Positions 19,176 to 27,878 are shown, counted from the first letter of the stretch. The stretch is DNA of 64,000 nucleotides from Xenococcaceae cyanobacterium MO_167.B27 (GCA_030065935.1 JASJCP010000009.1:1-64000), one strand, 5' to 3'. The notes: a model not told the origin generated them from the sequence alone. Program-made: numbers and translations.

Positions 19176-20465
19176 ATGTTGGATGTAATTGGTTCGAGTT
19201 TGTTAGGATTACTTTGGCAAATATTGGACTATTCTCCCTCTAAGTTAGAACCATTACAACTAGTATCTTGGCAGGATACAGAGATATTCCGCCTTCCTGA
19301 GACTCAACAAGATTTGATGATAGACAATATTATTAATGATTATTTAAAAACTTTAGAAAGAAAAAATATTAACCCACAGACTCAGGGTATTTGGTTACAG
19401 TCAGACTGGGAAGAGTTAGCCAGTCACCAAGGAACAACCCCTGTTTCAGCAGCTTCCCTAACTAAAATCGCTACAACCCTTGCTGTCTTGGGTCAATTGG
19501 GTATTGATTATCAATTTGTGACCCGAGTTTATCACACAGGAGAAATCCAAGAAGGAATCTTACAAGGAGACTTAATTGTAGCAGGAAACGGCGATCCTTT
19601 CTTTGTCTGGGAAGAAGCTATTGCTCTTGCCAATACCTTGAATGAATTGGGAATTCAGGAGATAAGAGGGAACTTGATAGTTAATGAAAAATTCTATATG
19701 AATTATGAATCAGCTCCCCAAAAAGCAGGAAAATTGCTGCAACAAGGATTAGATGTAAGTTTATGGTCATCAGAAGTCACCAGACAGTTTCAGTCTCTAC
19801 CCATTACAACTCCTCGCCCCCAACTAACTATCAAGGGAAAAACCATAGTGAGTCAAGAAATTCCTACTAATGCCAAATTACTCATAATTCACAAGTCTTT
19901 ATCTCTACTAGAAATCTTGAAACAGATGAACATCTATAGTAATAATAAGATGTCACAAATGCTAGCAGATGAAGTAGGAGGCGCATCGGAAGTAGCTCGT
20001 TATGCAGCAGAAACAGCGAAAGTGTCTGCTGAGGAAATTCAGCTAATTAATGGCTCTGGTTTGGGACTAGAAAATCGTATATCTCCCCGTGCTGCGAGTC
20101 GGATGTTACTCGCCATTGATAGTCTGCTTAAACCCTACAAACTGGGAGTGTTAGATATTTTTCCAGTTGCAGGAAGAGATAGCACTGGTACTATGGAAAA
20201 TCGTAATATTCCCTCTGGTACAACGGTCAAAACTGGCACATTAAATCAAGTAAGTGCTTTAGCTGGATTTATTCCCCTAGATGAGGAGCGTCGAGTTTGG
20301 TTTGCTATTGTTAATAGTGGTTGGCAAATTAACTATTTTCGTAAACAGCAAGACCAACTTTTACAACAACTTACTCAACATTGGAGTTATACTGCTGGTG
20401 ATTTTGTTAAAGATTCTGAGACTAAGGTATATTTAGGCGATCCTGCTCGTAATGTTATTCAGTAA
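19176..20465 (+). CDS. dacB: D-alanyl-D-alanine carboxypeptidase, PBP4/S13 family
   Basis: The 429-residue product has the three penicillin-binding motifs: SLTK at residues 94-97, SNN in IYSNNKMSQMLADEVGG, and KTG in TTVKTGTLNQVSALAGFI. Order and spacing fit peptidase family S13, which trims D-Ala from peptidoglycan stems. A typical cleavable signal is weak: the N terminus (LDVIGSSLLGLLWQILDY) is only moderately hydrophobic and may act as an uncleaved anchor. AGGAGGCTGCTAA precedes the ATG, giving a good Shine-Dalgarno and supporting this start. Confidence 0.88.
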   Translation: MLDVIGSSLLGLLWQILDYSPSKLEPLQLVSWQDTEIFRLPETQQDLMIDNIINDYLKTLERKNINPQTQGIWLQSDWEELASHQGTTPVSAASLTKIATTLAVLGQLGIDYQFVTRVYHTGEIQEGILQGDLIVAGNGDPFFVWEEAIALANTLNELGIQEIRGNLIVNEKFYMNYESAPQKAGKLLQQGLDVSLWSSEVTRQFQSLPITTPRPQLTIKGKTIVSQEIPTNAKLLIIHKSLSLLEILKQMNIYSNNKMSQMLADEVGGASEVARYAAETAKVSAEEIQLINGSGLGLENRISPRAASRMLLAIDSLLKPYKLGVLDIFPVAGRDSTGTMENRNIPSGTTVKTGTLNQVSALAGFIPLDEERRVWFAIVNSGWQINYFRKQQDQLLQQLTQHWSYTAGDFVKDSETKVYLGDPARNVIQ

Positions 20466-20491
20466 TTAGAAAGGATGAAGGATCAAGGATG

Positions 20492-20765
20492 AGGGCGGAG
20501 GAGAAAAACGATGAAGGATGAAGGATGAAGAAAGATAAATACCCCTGACCGATAATAATTTTGCTCTTTCTAATTTTTATATAGGATTAGTAATTATATA
20601 GTACCTAGTAAGAGCGTAATTTCTAATTCCCTCTGACCCCTGACCCCCCAGGAGGAGACTTAATATATCTAGGTATTGAAGCCAAAAGAGGAGGACACGG
20701 GTGAGCCGTGCGACGGCTCACCATAAGATGTCCGTATCGACTTTGTAATCAAGTCTCCTTCCCGC
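20492..20765. repeat. Heptamer repeats and nested inverted repeat after dacB
   Basis: GATGAAG-type heptamers lie at about 20510-20530. Then a nested palindrome spans 20653-20759: outer arms AGGAGACTT/AAGTCTCCT, middle arms GGACA (20693-20697)/TGTCC (20729-20733), and a perfect 10-bp inner stem (20700-20709 with 20713-20722, loop GCG). The right part overlaps the 3' end of pheA. It may act as a bidirectional terminator for the convergent dacB and pheA or be a miniature inverted-repeat element. Confidence 0.7.
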
Positions 20766-21618
20766 CCCTGACCCCTGACAATACTGATATCAAATCATAG
20801 TTACCAAAGATGTTTAAGACTTCTGTATGTTGTTCTAATTCTGCTATGGCTTCTTGAACGAGTGGGTCTTTCAGACTACCTTCTACATCCATAAAGAAAA
20901 TATACTCTCCTAGGGAACGTTTAGTGGGGCGAGATTCGATTTTACTGAGGTTAAGATTTCTGGTTGCAAAAATTTGCAGAGGTTTAACCAATGCACCAGG
21001 GACATTTTTCGGCAAACTAAAAGCTAGAGATAGATAACTTCCGCAGTTGCTAGTCGCTGAACCCACTACTAAAAAACGGGTACAATTATCAGGGCGGTCA
21101 TTAATTCCCGATCGCAATATGGGTATTTGATATAGTTCGGCTGCTCTGGAAGATGCGATCGCAGCAGTATGAGAATGCTCCTTGAGATACTTTAGAGATT
21201 CTGTGGTGGAGTTAGCAGGAATCAGTTGTACTTGGGGTAAATGGCTCTCTAACCATTTTTGACATTGTCCTAAAGCTTGGGGATGGGAATAAACTGTAGT
21301 AATCGAATCAAGGGAAGTATTAAAAGATAACAAGGTGTGGGTAATGGGAATATTAAAAGCTCTCAATATCTTTAAACTAGTTTGTTCCCACAACATATCG
21401 AGGGTAATAACTACACTTCCTTCGATGGAGTTTTCTACGGGTACTACTGCATAATTTACTTTTTCCTTTACTACTGAAGAAAGAGCTACAGCAATGCTAG
21501 GTTGAGGGGATAGAATAGCTTGCTGTTGTTGGTTTTTTGCCAACCAATTTTTATAAGCTAAAGCTGCGGTTTCTGAGTATGTCCCAGTTGGTCCTAGATG
21601 GGCAATAGAGATGGTCAT
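20749..21618 (-). CDS. pheA: Prephenate dehydratase
   Basis: The 289-residue product shows the catalytic prephenate dehydratase domain (AHLGPTGTYSETAALAYKNW, VPVENSIEGSVVITLDMLWE, and DNCTRFLVVG with the essential TRF) and a C-terminal ACT regulatory domain with ESRPTKRSLGEYIFFMD, the phenylalanine-binding ESRP motif. It converts prephenate to phenylpyruvate and is expected to be feedback-inhibited by phenylalanine. The last nine residues (SGVRGGKET) are encoded by CCCTGAC-type heptamer repeats and part of an inverted repeat, so the C terminus seems to have been extended by repeat DNA. Confidence 0.94.
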   Translation of the reverse strand: MTISIAHLGPTGTYSETAALAYKNWLAKNQQQQAILSPQPSIAVALSSVVKEKVNYAVVPVENSIEGSVVITLDMLWEQTSLKILRAFNIPITHTLLSFNTSLDSITTVYSHPQALGQCQKWLESHLPQVQLIPANSTTESLKYLKEHSHTAAIASSRAAELYQIPILRSGINDRPDNCTRFLVVGSATSNCGSYLSLAFSLPKNVPGALVKPLQIFATRNLNLSKIESRPTKRSLGEYIFFMDVEGSLKDPLVQEAIAELEQHTEVLNIFGNYDLISVLSGVRGGKET

Positions 21619-21746
21619 AAAAATGGGAAACGTAAAATCGCAAAATCTTCATATTCATATTAAGTATAAATTTCTCCATATGTATTCTTTTTTGAAGAAC
21701 TGTAACCTAAGATGAATATATATCAAACGTTTAACTTATTTCACTC

Positions 21747-22328
21747 ATGTACAGTCGTTTTACTGCCACAGAATCAGTAAATATACCTATAAAAGAGGCA
21801 ACAATTCCGATTCAACATTATTTACGTCAGCCTCAAAGATTGGTGATTGCGATCGCAAATCCCCAATTAATGAAGCAATTATCAGAAAATTTATACGAAC
21901 TAAAAATGCGTCCCATTAACTTTATGGCAGTATATCACTTCCAACCTATAGTAACTCTTAAAGTGTGGGCTGGTTCCAAAGGCGCAGTTTATCTCAAATC
22001 AGAAGGTTGTGAGATTAAAGGGATTGATTATATCAACCGTCGTTTCTCTTTAAAACTCAAAGGAATTCTCTGTCCTCAACAGTATAATGGCAAAACTTCC
22101 CTTGAAGGGCAAGCAGATTTAGAAGTAGGGGTAGATGTACCAGCACCCCTAATGTTGACTCCTCCATCTGTGTTAGAAATGACAGGAACTCAACTACTTA
22201 AAAGCGTTTTAGGTAGAATTAAGCAAAGACTGGTGAGTCAATTACTAGAAGATTATAGTCAGTGGGCAACAGCAGAGGTTCTAGAAAGTTCTCAAAGTTC
22301 TACTATGATAGATTTGAGAACAACTTAG
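21747..22328 (+). CDS. DUF1997-family protein
   Basis: The 193-residue product matches the DUF1997 family of cyanobacteria and plants by its layout: an N-terminal VNIPIKEATIPIQHYLRQPQ segment, the core LKVWAGSKGAVYLKSEGCEI, FSLKLKGILCPQQ, a GQADLEVGVDVPAPLMLTPP motif, and a C-terminal helix. The fold is expected to be SRPBCC-like. No enzyme activity is known for the family. It is divergent from pheA, with a gap of about 130 bp. Confidence 0.8.
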   Translation: MYSRFTATESVNIPIKEATIPIQHYLRQPQRLVIAIANPQLMKQLSENLYELKMRPINFMAVYHFQPIVTLKVWAGSKGAVYLKSEGCEIKGIDYINRRFSLKLKGILCPQQYNGKTSLEGQADLEVGVDVPAPLMLTPPSVLEMTGTQLLKSVLGRIKQRLVSQLLEDYSQWATAEVLESSQSSTMIDLRTT

Positions 22329-22384
22329 GAATTATATACTAGGGAATAGGAAGCAGGGTTTGAAATACAGATGAAGCAGGATAG

Positions 22385-22423
22385 TAATACTTGTTAATTG
22401 TTACTTATTACTTATTACTTAAA
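22385..22423. repeat. Heptamer array TTACTTA
   Basis: Three near-perfect tandem copies of TTACTTA lie at about 22399-22421, just before miniature element B. It is one of many short heptamer arrays in the window. Confidence 0.7.
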
Positions 22424-22430
22424 TTGTCAT

Positions 22431-22563
22431 ACACCCACCTCCCTTTTAGGGAGGTGGGCTTGACCAAAACCGAAAACCATCGGAGTCGCGCAAGTTAAAA
22501 CAGTGTCTAGGGCAGAGGTTCGACCTAAACAAGCACCTTAAAAGGAACGAGTATCTCAGGACT
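22431..22563 (-). mobile_element. Miniature IS200/IS605-like element B, upstream of ABC permease
   Basis: On the minus strand the element starts next to the reverse complement of the permease start (ACTCATAA) with AAGTCCTGAGATACTCG and TTCCTTTTAAGG, matching element A near lpxB. It ends in a perfect hairpin CCCACCTCCCT/AGGGAGGTGGG (22439-22464), preceded by AAG and followed by TGTATGACAA. This is the same right-end layout as at the tnpB gene and TnpB relics elsewhere in the window. There is no coding capacity. Confidence 0.6.
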
Positions 22564-22567
22564 TATT

Positions 22568-23701
22568 ATGAGTTGGTGGAAGAAGTTAAATAAAAATCCA
22601 TTGGCAAAATTCGGAGCAATAGTACTAATTGTTTTCTATACCATAGTTATTTTTGCTGATTTTGTTGCCCCTTATAAATTCGATGATTATCAGGTAAACG
22701 GCTCTTTACTTCCTCCGACTCAAATTCATTGGCGAGATAGAGAAGGAAACTTTACTGCTCCTCATGTTTATCCTAGAACTCAAGGAGCAACAGATGTGGA
22801 GACAGGCGATCGCAAAATTACGATTGATTACGAAACCCCTTCTCCTGTTAAGTTTTTTGTCAAAGGTGCATCCTACAATCTCTTTGAAATTACTTTACCG
22901 TTACCTCCCAAGTTTGAACCAGTCACCATATTTCCTGGTATTCCTATCCAGCGTCATCTTTTCGGTACAACAGGAGAAGCTAAAATTAACCTCTTGGGGA
23001 CAGATGAACAAGGAAGAGATGAGTTTAGTCGTCTGCTATTTGGTGGTAGAGTGAGCCTGTTTATTGGTTTAGTAGGAATTACAATATCTTTTCCCTTGGG
23101 AATGTTGGTGGGGGGAATTTCAGGTTACTTTGGTGGTTGGATAGATGCAATACTAATGCGTCTAGTAGAAGTGTTAATGACTATCCCAGGAATATATTTA
23201 TTAGTCTCCTTAGCATCAGTTTTACCATCAGGCTTAAGTAGCGCGCAAAGATTTTTATTGATTGTGTTGATTACTTCTTTGATCAGTTGGTCTGGTTTAG
23301 CAAGAGTAATAAGAGGACAGGTATTATCCCTTAAAGAACAAGAATTTGTCCAAGCTGCCCAAGCCATGGGAGCAAAACCACTGTATATTATTTTGCGTCA
23401 CGTTTTACCACAAACAGCAACTTATATTATCATCTCTGCCACCCTAGCTGTACCAGGATTTATCGTAGCTGAATCCGTCTTAAGTTTAATTGGTTTAGGT
23501 ATTCAACAACCAGATGCTAGTTGGGGTAATTTACTTTCCCTTGCAACTAATGCTTCGATTATTGTTTTACAACCTTGGTTAGTTATTCCCCCTGCTTTCA
23601 TGATCATTACCACTGTCTTAGCTTTTAATGTGTTAGGGGATGGCTTAAGGGATGCTCTCGATCCAAAAAGTTTACAATCGCAGCAAAGCTACAGTGATTA
23701 G
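22568..23701 (+). CDS. ABC transporter permease, oligopeptide (OppC/DppC) type
   Basis: The 377-residue product has an N-terminal membrane span (KFGAIVLIVFYTIVIFADFV), a periplasmic segment of over 100 residues, then a five-helix BPD_transp_1 domain. The EAA loop is EFVQAAQAMGAKPLYIILRH VLPQT (split here), which contacts the ATPase. This is the second permease subunit of a peptide/nickel-type importer. ATP-binding, partner permease and binding-protein genes are not adjacent, as often in cyanobacteria. CAGGA, the end of element B, lies at Shine-Dalgarno distance before the ATG, so translation may depend on the element. Confidence 0.88.
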   Translation: MSWWKKLNKNPLAKFGAIVLIVFYTIVIFADFVAPYKFDDYQVNGSLLPPTQIHWRDREGNFTAPHVYPRTQGATDVETGDRKITIDYETPSPVKFFVKGASYNLFEITLPLPPKFEPVTIFPGIPIQRHLFGTTGEAKINLLGTDEQGRDEFSRLLFGGRVSLFIGLVGITISFPLGMLVGGISGYFGGWIDAILMRLVEVLMTIPGIYLLVSLASVLPSGLSSAQRFLLIVLITSLISWSGLARVIRGQVLSLKEQEFVQAAQAMGAKPLYIILRHVLPQTATYIIISATLAVPGFIVAESVLSLIGLGIQQPDASWGNLLSLATNASIIVLQPWLVIPPAFMIITTVLAFNVLGDGLRDALDPKSLQSQQSYSD

Positions 23702-23705
23702 CTTG

Positions 23706-24209
23706 CTATTTCTGATACCTATAGATAATAAATGGTATTCTATCAGAAATATTAACTCTGCTAGTATTTACTGGGGATCTTAGCAAAGCATCTCTGGCAT
23801 TATCCCGAGTGCTAAATCTTTGAGTCTGACGATATCTTCTGACATAGACAGGGCGCTCACCAGAGTAATAGGTAGTGCTAGAAGTCCCTAAAGTAAAGGG
23901 TACGCTACCATTACCTACGAAATAAACCCTTTCTACTGGACGATTAGGAATTTCTGTTCTCTCGGGAATCAAAGCAGTATTGAGAGCATTGTTAATCGGT
24001 ATTACTGCATTAGATTGTAGTTGACCCCGAGGTTTTACCCTACAGATATCTTCTAAATTTAGTACTTCCCCAGAGGTGTTGATCATAAAACAAGATGGTT
24101 GAGGTTGAGCCTTTGCTGCTTCAACTGCTAAAAAAGCGATCATGAAAGTAGAAGTAATTACAGCCAAACCCTGACGATACAATAACGGTACTTGGGCTAA
24201 TGAATTCAT
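23706..24209 (-). CDS. Secreted or periplasmic protein, unknown function
   Basis: The 167-residue product has a signal-like hydrophobic stretch at residues 15-35 (GLAVITSTFMIAFLAVEAAKAQ) and then two cysteines in SCFMINTSGEVLNLEDICRV that could form a disulfide. The C-terminal half is rich in Arg, Tyr and Ser/Thr. The pattern CxxINxxGxxxxLxxLC resembles small exported cyanobacterial proteins of unknown function. It is convergent with the ABC permease, with only 4 bp between stops. Confidence 0.6.
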   Translation of the reverse strand: MNSLAQVPLLYRQGLAVITSTFMIAFLAVEAAKAQPQPSCFMINTSGEVLNLEDICRVKPRGQLQSNAVIPINNALNTALIPERTEIPNRPVERVYFVGNGSVPFTLGTSSTTYYSGERPVYVRRYRQTQRFSTRDNARDALLRSPVNTSRVNISDRIPFIIYRYQK

Positions 24210-24334
24210 TAATCTTCCTCCACAAAAGAATCATTGATACAAACAGCCAGTTAATCTCTAGCAATTCTGAACTGCTCTGCTTTGATCTTAGTAAAGCTTG
24301 AGCTACAACTTGCAAAATCACCAGTATTTTTTAA

Positions 24335-24667
24335 CTCATTATTCCCGTTTTGGTATTGTTGGGTGGAATTCCTATGAAAGAAGCTGTTGGTACTTATCTA
24401 TTAATTATTGCTGCCAAGTCCACTACAGGATTTTTAGGTTATGTTAGTCAAGTAGAAATAGATTGGAATTTGATTATCTCATTTACTATTGCTGCTAGTG
24501 CTGGAACAATCTTAGGTACTTACTTAACTAAATATATTGATGAGAAATAGTTATAAAAAGGATTTGGCTATTTTGTTTTAGCAGTTGCTATTTTTGTCCT
24601 AATAAGCGGGATAACTTGTATGGCTTTAGTGAAAAAACCCGATCAGTATCTAGACAGAATTAGATGA
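24335..24667 (+). pseudogene. TauE/SafE-type permease, C-terminal relic
   Basis: An open stretch encodes LIIPVLVLLGGIPMKEAVGT, YLLIIAAKSTTGFLGYVSQV, EIDWNLIISFTIAASAGTIL, the C-terminal half of a TauE/SafE (DUF81) permease. After YIDEK the frame meets TAG (24548) and TAA (24554), then continues in the same frame as KGFGYFVLAVAIFVLIS. In the family these two sites are usually Gln or similar (KQLQKGFGYF). The N-terminal half is missing. It is a decayed fragment, not a functional transporter. Confidence 0.75.
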
Positions 24668-24721
24668 GATATCTTGTTCCTGATTGTTCTTGATTTCTTT
24701 GAGCCTAATACTAGATTGAGT

Positions 24722-24826
24722 ATGAAATATAGAAGATGTAAACCTCAAAAGCGAATTTATCGCAATTTAGCTTTAGGAATCATGACTTTCTTGATTGTGA
24801 CAACAGTATTACCTGTAATGGGATAA
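24722..24826 (+). CDS. Possible 34-residue membrane peptide
   Basis: ATG 24722 to TAA 24826 encodes MKYRRCKPQKRIYRNLALGI then MTFLIVTTVLPVMG: a basic N terminus followed by one hydrophobic helix. No Shine-Dalgarno is evident. It could be a genuine short membrane protein or a fragment of a larger decayed gene beside the TauE relic. Confidence 0.25.
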   Translation: MKYRRCKPQKRIYRNLALGIMTFLIVTTVLPVMG

Positions 24827-25030
24827 AGTTCTAATATACCTATCAAAAAACAAGAAATAATAAAAAAAATTAATAAATGTTAAGACGAGCGGAAATAGTA
24901 ATGTGTAATCAATATTACTTGTTTAATTAGGTGTAATTGAGATTCTATCTTCTGGTTCTGCGATCGCTTATTCTAGTCAAAACCAACAATACGAATTTTA
25001 TTGCTACCTTGCTTCAACTATGTTGAAAAA

Positions 25031-25132
25031 TCAGTATCTTTACTAAGATAACTCAGTATTTTTACTACTATAACTCAGTATTTTTACTGATATAAGTCAA
25101 CATTGTTCCTGAAATGACACAGTATTTTTACG
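25031..25132. promoter_or_regulatory. 22-bp iterated direct repeats before the MHYT kinase
   Basis: The core TCAGTATTTTTACT occurs at 25031 (one mismatch), 25053, 25075, and as ACAGTATTTTTAC at 25119, all exactly in register at 22-bp steps. The missing step at 25097 holds a degenerate copy (TCAACATTGTTCCT, 10 of 14). The 8-bp spacers also agree, ending ATAAC, ATAAC, ATAAG, ATGAC. The array ends 44 bp before the kinase start. Two helical turns per unit suit cooperative binding of a regulator on one face of the DNA. Confidence 0.75.
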
Positions 25133-25175
25133 GAGAATTTGAGAGTATAGGGATAGATGAAGACGGAATTAAGAC

Positions 25176-27266
25176 ATGGAATTAACAAGCAGCTATAATT
25201 TTCCCCTGGTTAGTTTTTCAGTATTGATCGCTGTTTTAGCTTCTTATACTGCACTAGAACTAACAGAAAGAATTTCTAGGGGAGGAAAAATTAAGATAGG
25301 TTGGCTTATTGCTAGTTCTTTGACTATGGGTACTGGCATTTGGTCGATGCACTTTGTCGGTATGCTGGCTTACAGTCTTTCTGTGCCAGTTAGTTATGAT
25401 TTGACCACTGTCATAGTTTCTTGGTGTCTAGCAATAATAGTTTCTGGTGTCGCATTTTATTCTCTTCATCGGGGATTGAATGGGATGTCTCTAGTATGGG
25501 CTGGAACTTTGATGGGTTCTGGAATCGGTGGAATGCAGTATATTGGTATGGGTGCAATGGGAGTTCCAGCAAAAATGGAGTATGACTATTTCATAGTTGC
25601 TGTATCTGTTGTGTTTGCAATAATCTTATCTTCTGTATCCTTAGCAACGGCAAACTATGTCACAGGTTATCTAGAGCGAGAAGAACTTAAACTAGGAAGC
25701 AGCTTTTTAATAGGGGCTGCAATTAGTTGCTTACACTATATTGGTATGGCAGCAGCGAACTTCACTTTGACGAAGTCAGAGGAAGCTCCGTCGTTTTACG
25801 GAGGAGTCTCTCTGACACAAGACACTCCAACCGATGGCTCTTTTCTAGATTTAGAAACTAACTCTTTAGCTTACACAATCACTATAGTGACTATACTTAT
25901 TATTGCTGGAGCTTTTATGGCTTGTATGAAAGCGCAAAAACAAGAAATGAGTCAAAGACTAAAGAAATCTTCTAGGATATTAAAACAAGTTAATAAAGAG
26001 CTAGAAATAAGAGTTGCTGCTCGTACTATTGAATTACAAAAAGCCAAGGAAGCTACGGAGAAACAAAATATTAAGCTTAAAAAAGCTAAAAAAGCTCTTG
26101 AAGAAGTCTGCAAAAGCAAAGATATATTTCTTGCCAATATCAGCCACGAGCTTCGTACTCCTCTCAACAGCATTTTAGGCTATGCAACCCTACTACAGCG
26201 AGACAGTAACTTAAATGCAAGTCAAATTAAAGATTTAGCAATTGTTAAGCAAAGTGGAACTCATCTACTAAACCTAATCAATGAAATCTTGGACTTATCT
26301 AAAACTAACGCAGCCAAGCTAGAACTTAATCCCAAGCTGATTCGGTTACAAAGCTTTTTAGATGGAGTAATTGGTATTGGTCGGATTTCCGCAACAGAAA
26401 CAGGACTTTTAGTCAAGTTAGATACTCAAGGCAACTTGCCAGTTAACATTAAAGCAGATCCCAAAAGACTGCGACAAATATTGATTAATTTGTTGAGTAA
26501 TGCGGTCAAATTCACTTTTTCAGGAGAAGTAACCCTTAAAGTTACTGTTCTTGGGGATGTTGAGAAATCTACTCAGGATATTAGCCAGCAGAAACTTCGC
26601 TTTGAAGTGATTGATACTGGTATAGGGATGAACTCAGAACAGTTAGAGAAAATATTTAAACCCTTTGAACAATTTGGCGATATTGAATCTAGAACAGCTG
26701 GTACTGGTTTAGGCTTGTCTCTGAGCCAGCAATTAGTTCAACTGATGGGAAGTGAGCTAAAAGTCAAAAGTCAATTGGGTTCTGGTTCAACCTTCTGGTT
26801 TGATTTAGTTGTACCTGTAATAGACACTCCTAGCCTTATTTCCAGAAAAACAGCAGAAGAAGTACAAGGTTATCAAGGAAGGAGACGCAAGGTGTTAGTA
26901 GTAGATGATCAAGAGGTAAATCGCGATCTATTAGTTCAAATACTGCAACCAAGAGGCTTTGAAATAGAAACTACCCATAATGGTGTGGAGATGTTGTCCT
27001 TGGCTTTTTCTATGAAACCCGACCTGATTTTACTAGACTTGTTTATGCCTGCCAAAACTGGCTTTACAGCCGTCAAAGAAATACGCGGAATACCCGAACT
27101 AAAAGATATCATCATCATTATCACTTCAGCTAGTTCTATAAGCCCAGAAATGAAAAATTACCTACAATGTGAAGCTTACCTCGGCAAACCTATTAATGAA
27201 GAAAAGTTACTGAAATTATTGCAAGAGTATTTGGGTCTGGAGTGGATTTATCGTAAAGCTTCTTAA
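25176..27266 (+). CDS. MHYT-domain hybrid sensor histidine kinase
   Basis: Domain order in the 696-residue product: seven membrane helices of an MHYT sensor (residues 1-250; motifs WSMHFVGML, MQYIGMGAM, LHYIGMAAA, thought to bind a metal and sense a diatomic gas), a coiled coil (265-315), HisKA with the phosphorylated His in NISHELRTPLNSILGY (near 330), an HATPase domain (N box LINLLSNAVKF; G boxes DTGIGM and GTGLGLS), and a C-terminal receiver with phospho-acceptor Asp in LILLDLFMPA (near 618). A palindromic insert at 25775-25816 encodes extra residues in a loop between two membrane helices. No DNA-binding output domain is present, so a partner regulator elsewhere is expected. Confidence 0.92.
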   Translation: MELTSSYNFPLVSFSVLIAVLASYTALELTERISRGGKIKIGWLIASSLTMGTGIWSMHFVGMLAYSLSVPVSYDLTTVIVSWCLAIIVSGVAFYSLHRGLNGMSLVWAGTLMGSGIGGMQYIGMGAMGVPAKMEYDYFIVAVSVVFAIILSSVSLATANYVTGYLEREELKLGSSFLIGAAISCLHYIGMAAANFTLTKSEEAPSFYGGVSLTQDTPTDGSFLDLETNSLAYTITIVTILIIAGAFMACMKAQKQEMSQRLKKSSRILKQVNKELEIRVAARTIELQKAKEATEKQNIKLKKAKKALEEVCKSKDIFLANISHELRTPLNSILGYATLLQRDSNLNASQIKDLAIVKQSGTHLLNLINEILDLSKTNAAKLELNPKLIRLQSFLDGVIGIGRISATETGLLVKLDTQGNLPVNIKADPKRLRQILINLLSNAVKFTFSGEVTLKVTVLGDVEKSTQDISQQKLRFEVIDTGIGMNSEQLEKIFKPFEQFGDIESRTAGTGLGLSLSQQLVQLMGSELKVKSQLGSGSTFWFDLVVPVIDTPSLISRKTAEEVQGYQGRRRKVLVVDDQEVNRDLLVQILQPRGFEIETTHNGVEMLSLAFSMKPDLILLDLFMPAKTGFTAVKEIRGIPELKDIIIIITSASSISPEMKNYLQCEAYLGKPINEEKLLKLLQEYLGLEWIYRKAS

Positions 27267-27280
27267 GAGGGAGCATGGGG

Positions 27281-27341
27281 GGTGCAAAATAAGGTGCAAA
27301 ATAAGGTGCAACGAACAGTAGGGTGAGCAATCCCCACTGTT
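27281..27341. repeat. 12-bp tandem repeat and hairpin after the kinase
   Basis: GGTGCAAAATAA occurs at 27281-27292 and 27293-27304, with a third partial copy following. Next comes a hairpin, AACAGTAGGG (27314-27323) with CCCCACTGTT (27332-27341), that may end the kinase transcript although no T-run follows directly. The hairpin core resembles palindromic intergenic repeats seen in many cyanobacteria. Confidence 0.6.
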
Positions 27342-27878
27342 CCATAAATATTTTATGGGATCACAGATGATTGTTTCTCTCCCATTGTTTTGTAATTAAA
27401 TCAGTGATAGTTTAGCAATTTTTCTGAGGACGAAAAAAAGTCAACTATACAAAGCTCGGTAATTTATAGGTTACTGAGTTTTTTGGTTTATTTCAGTTTT
27501 TATTAGAAAAATAATCCAATAATTTATTTTTGCCTTGTAAAATATATTTTCGATATTAAATGAATATTTTTAAAATTGTAATAATATATAATAATACAGT
27601 AAATTAAGTCTTTTGTCCCATTAATATCTATTAAATAAGCTTTACTATAGGATAAAAAATTAATATTTATTAATAGTATTGAATTACTTTAATTGTCTAT
27701 TTTTTAACTTTTTTTATTATTTAAAAAATCTAAATAAATATCATAAAAAGCTTCAAGATAATTATATATTTTCCAAAAAAATAATATTTTAAAATAAAAA
27801 AGACAAAGTTGGAAAATCTAATAGTAAGTAACTCTTACAAGTTACTTATTTAAAACCGAGTAAGAGGAAATTAGGAAT
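27342..27878. other. Very AT-rich non-coding region with a 9-bp hairpin
   Basis: No gene is seen. Base composition is extremely AT-rich from about 27480 to 27800. A perfect hairpin TAAGTAACT (27825-27833)/AGTTACTTA (27840-27848) lies about 30 bp before the next start. It would sit in the 5' leader or promoter of the SnoaL-like gene and might be an operator or a leader hairpin. Confidence 0.5.

Noticed and set aside
22500-22530. tRNA T-loop (GGTTCGACC)
   Set aside because: No acceptor or anticodon stem can be formed around it; it lies inside miniature element B.
25031-25132. CRISPR array
   Set aside because: Units and spacers are too short (14 and 8 bp), and the spacers are themselves similar, so it is a tandem repeat and not a CRISPR.
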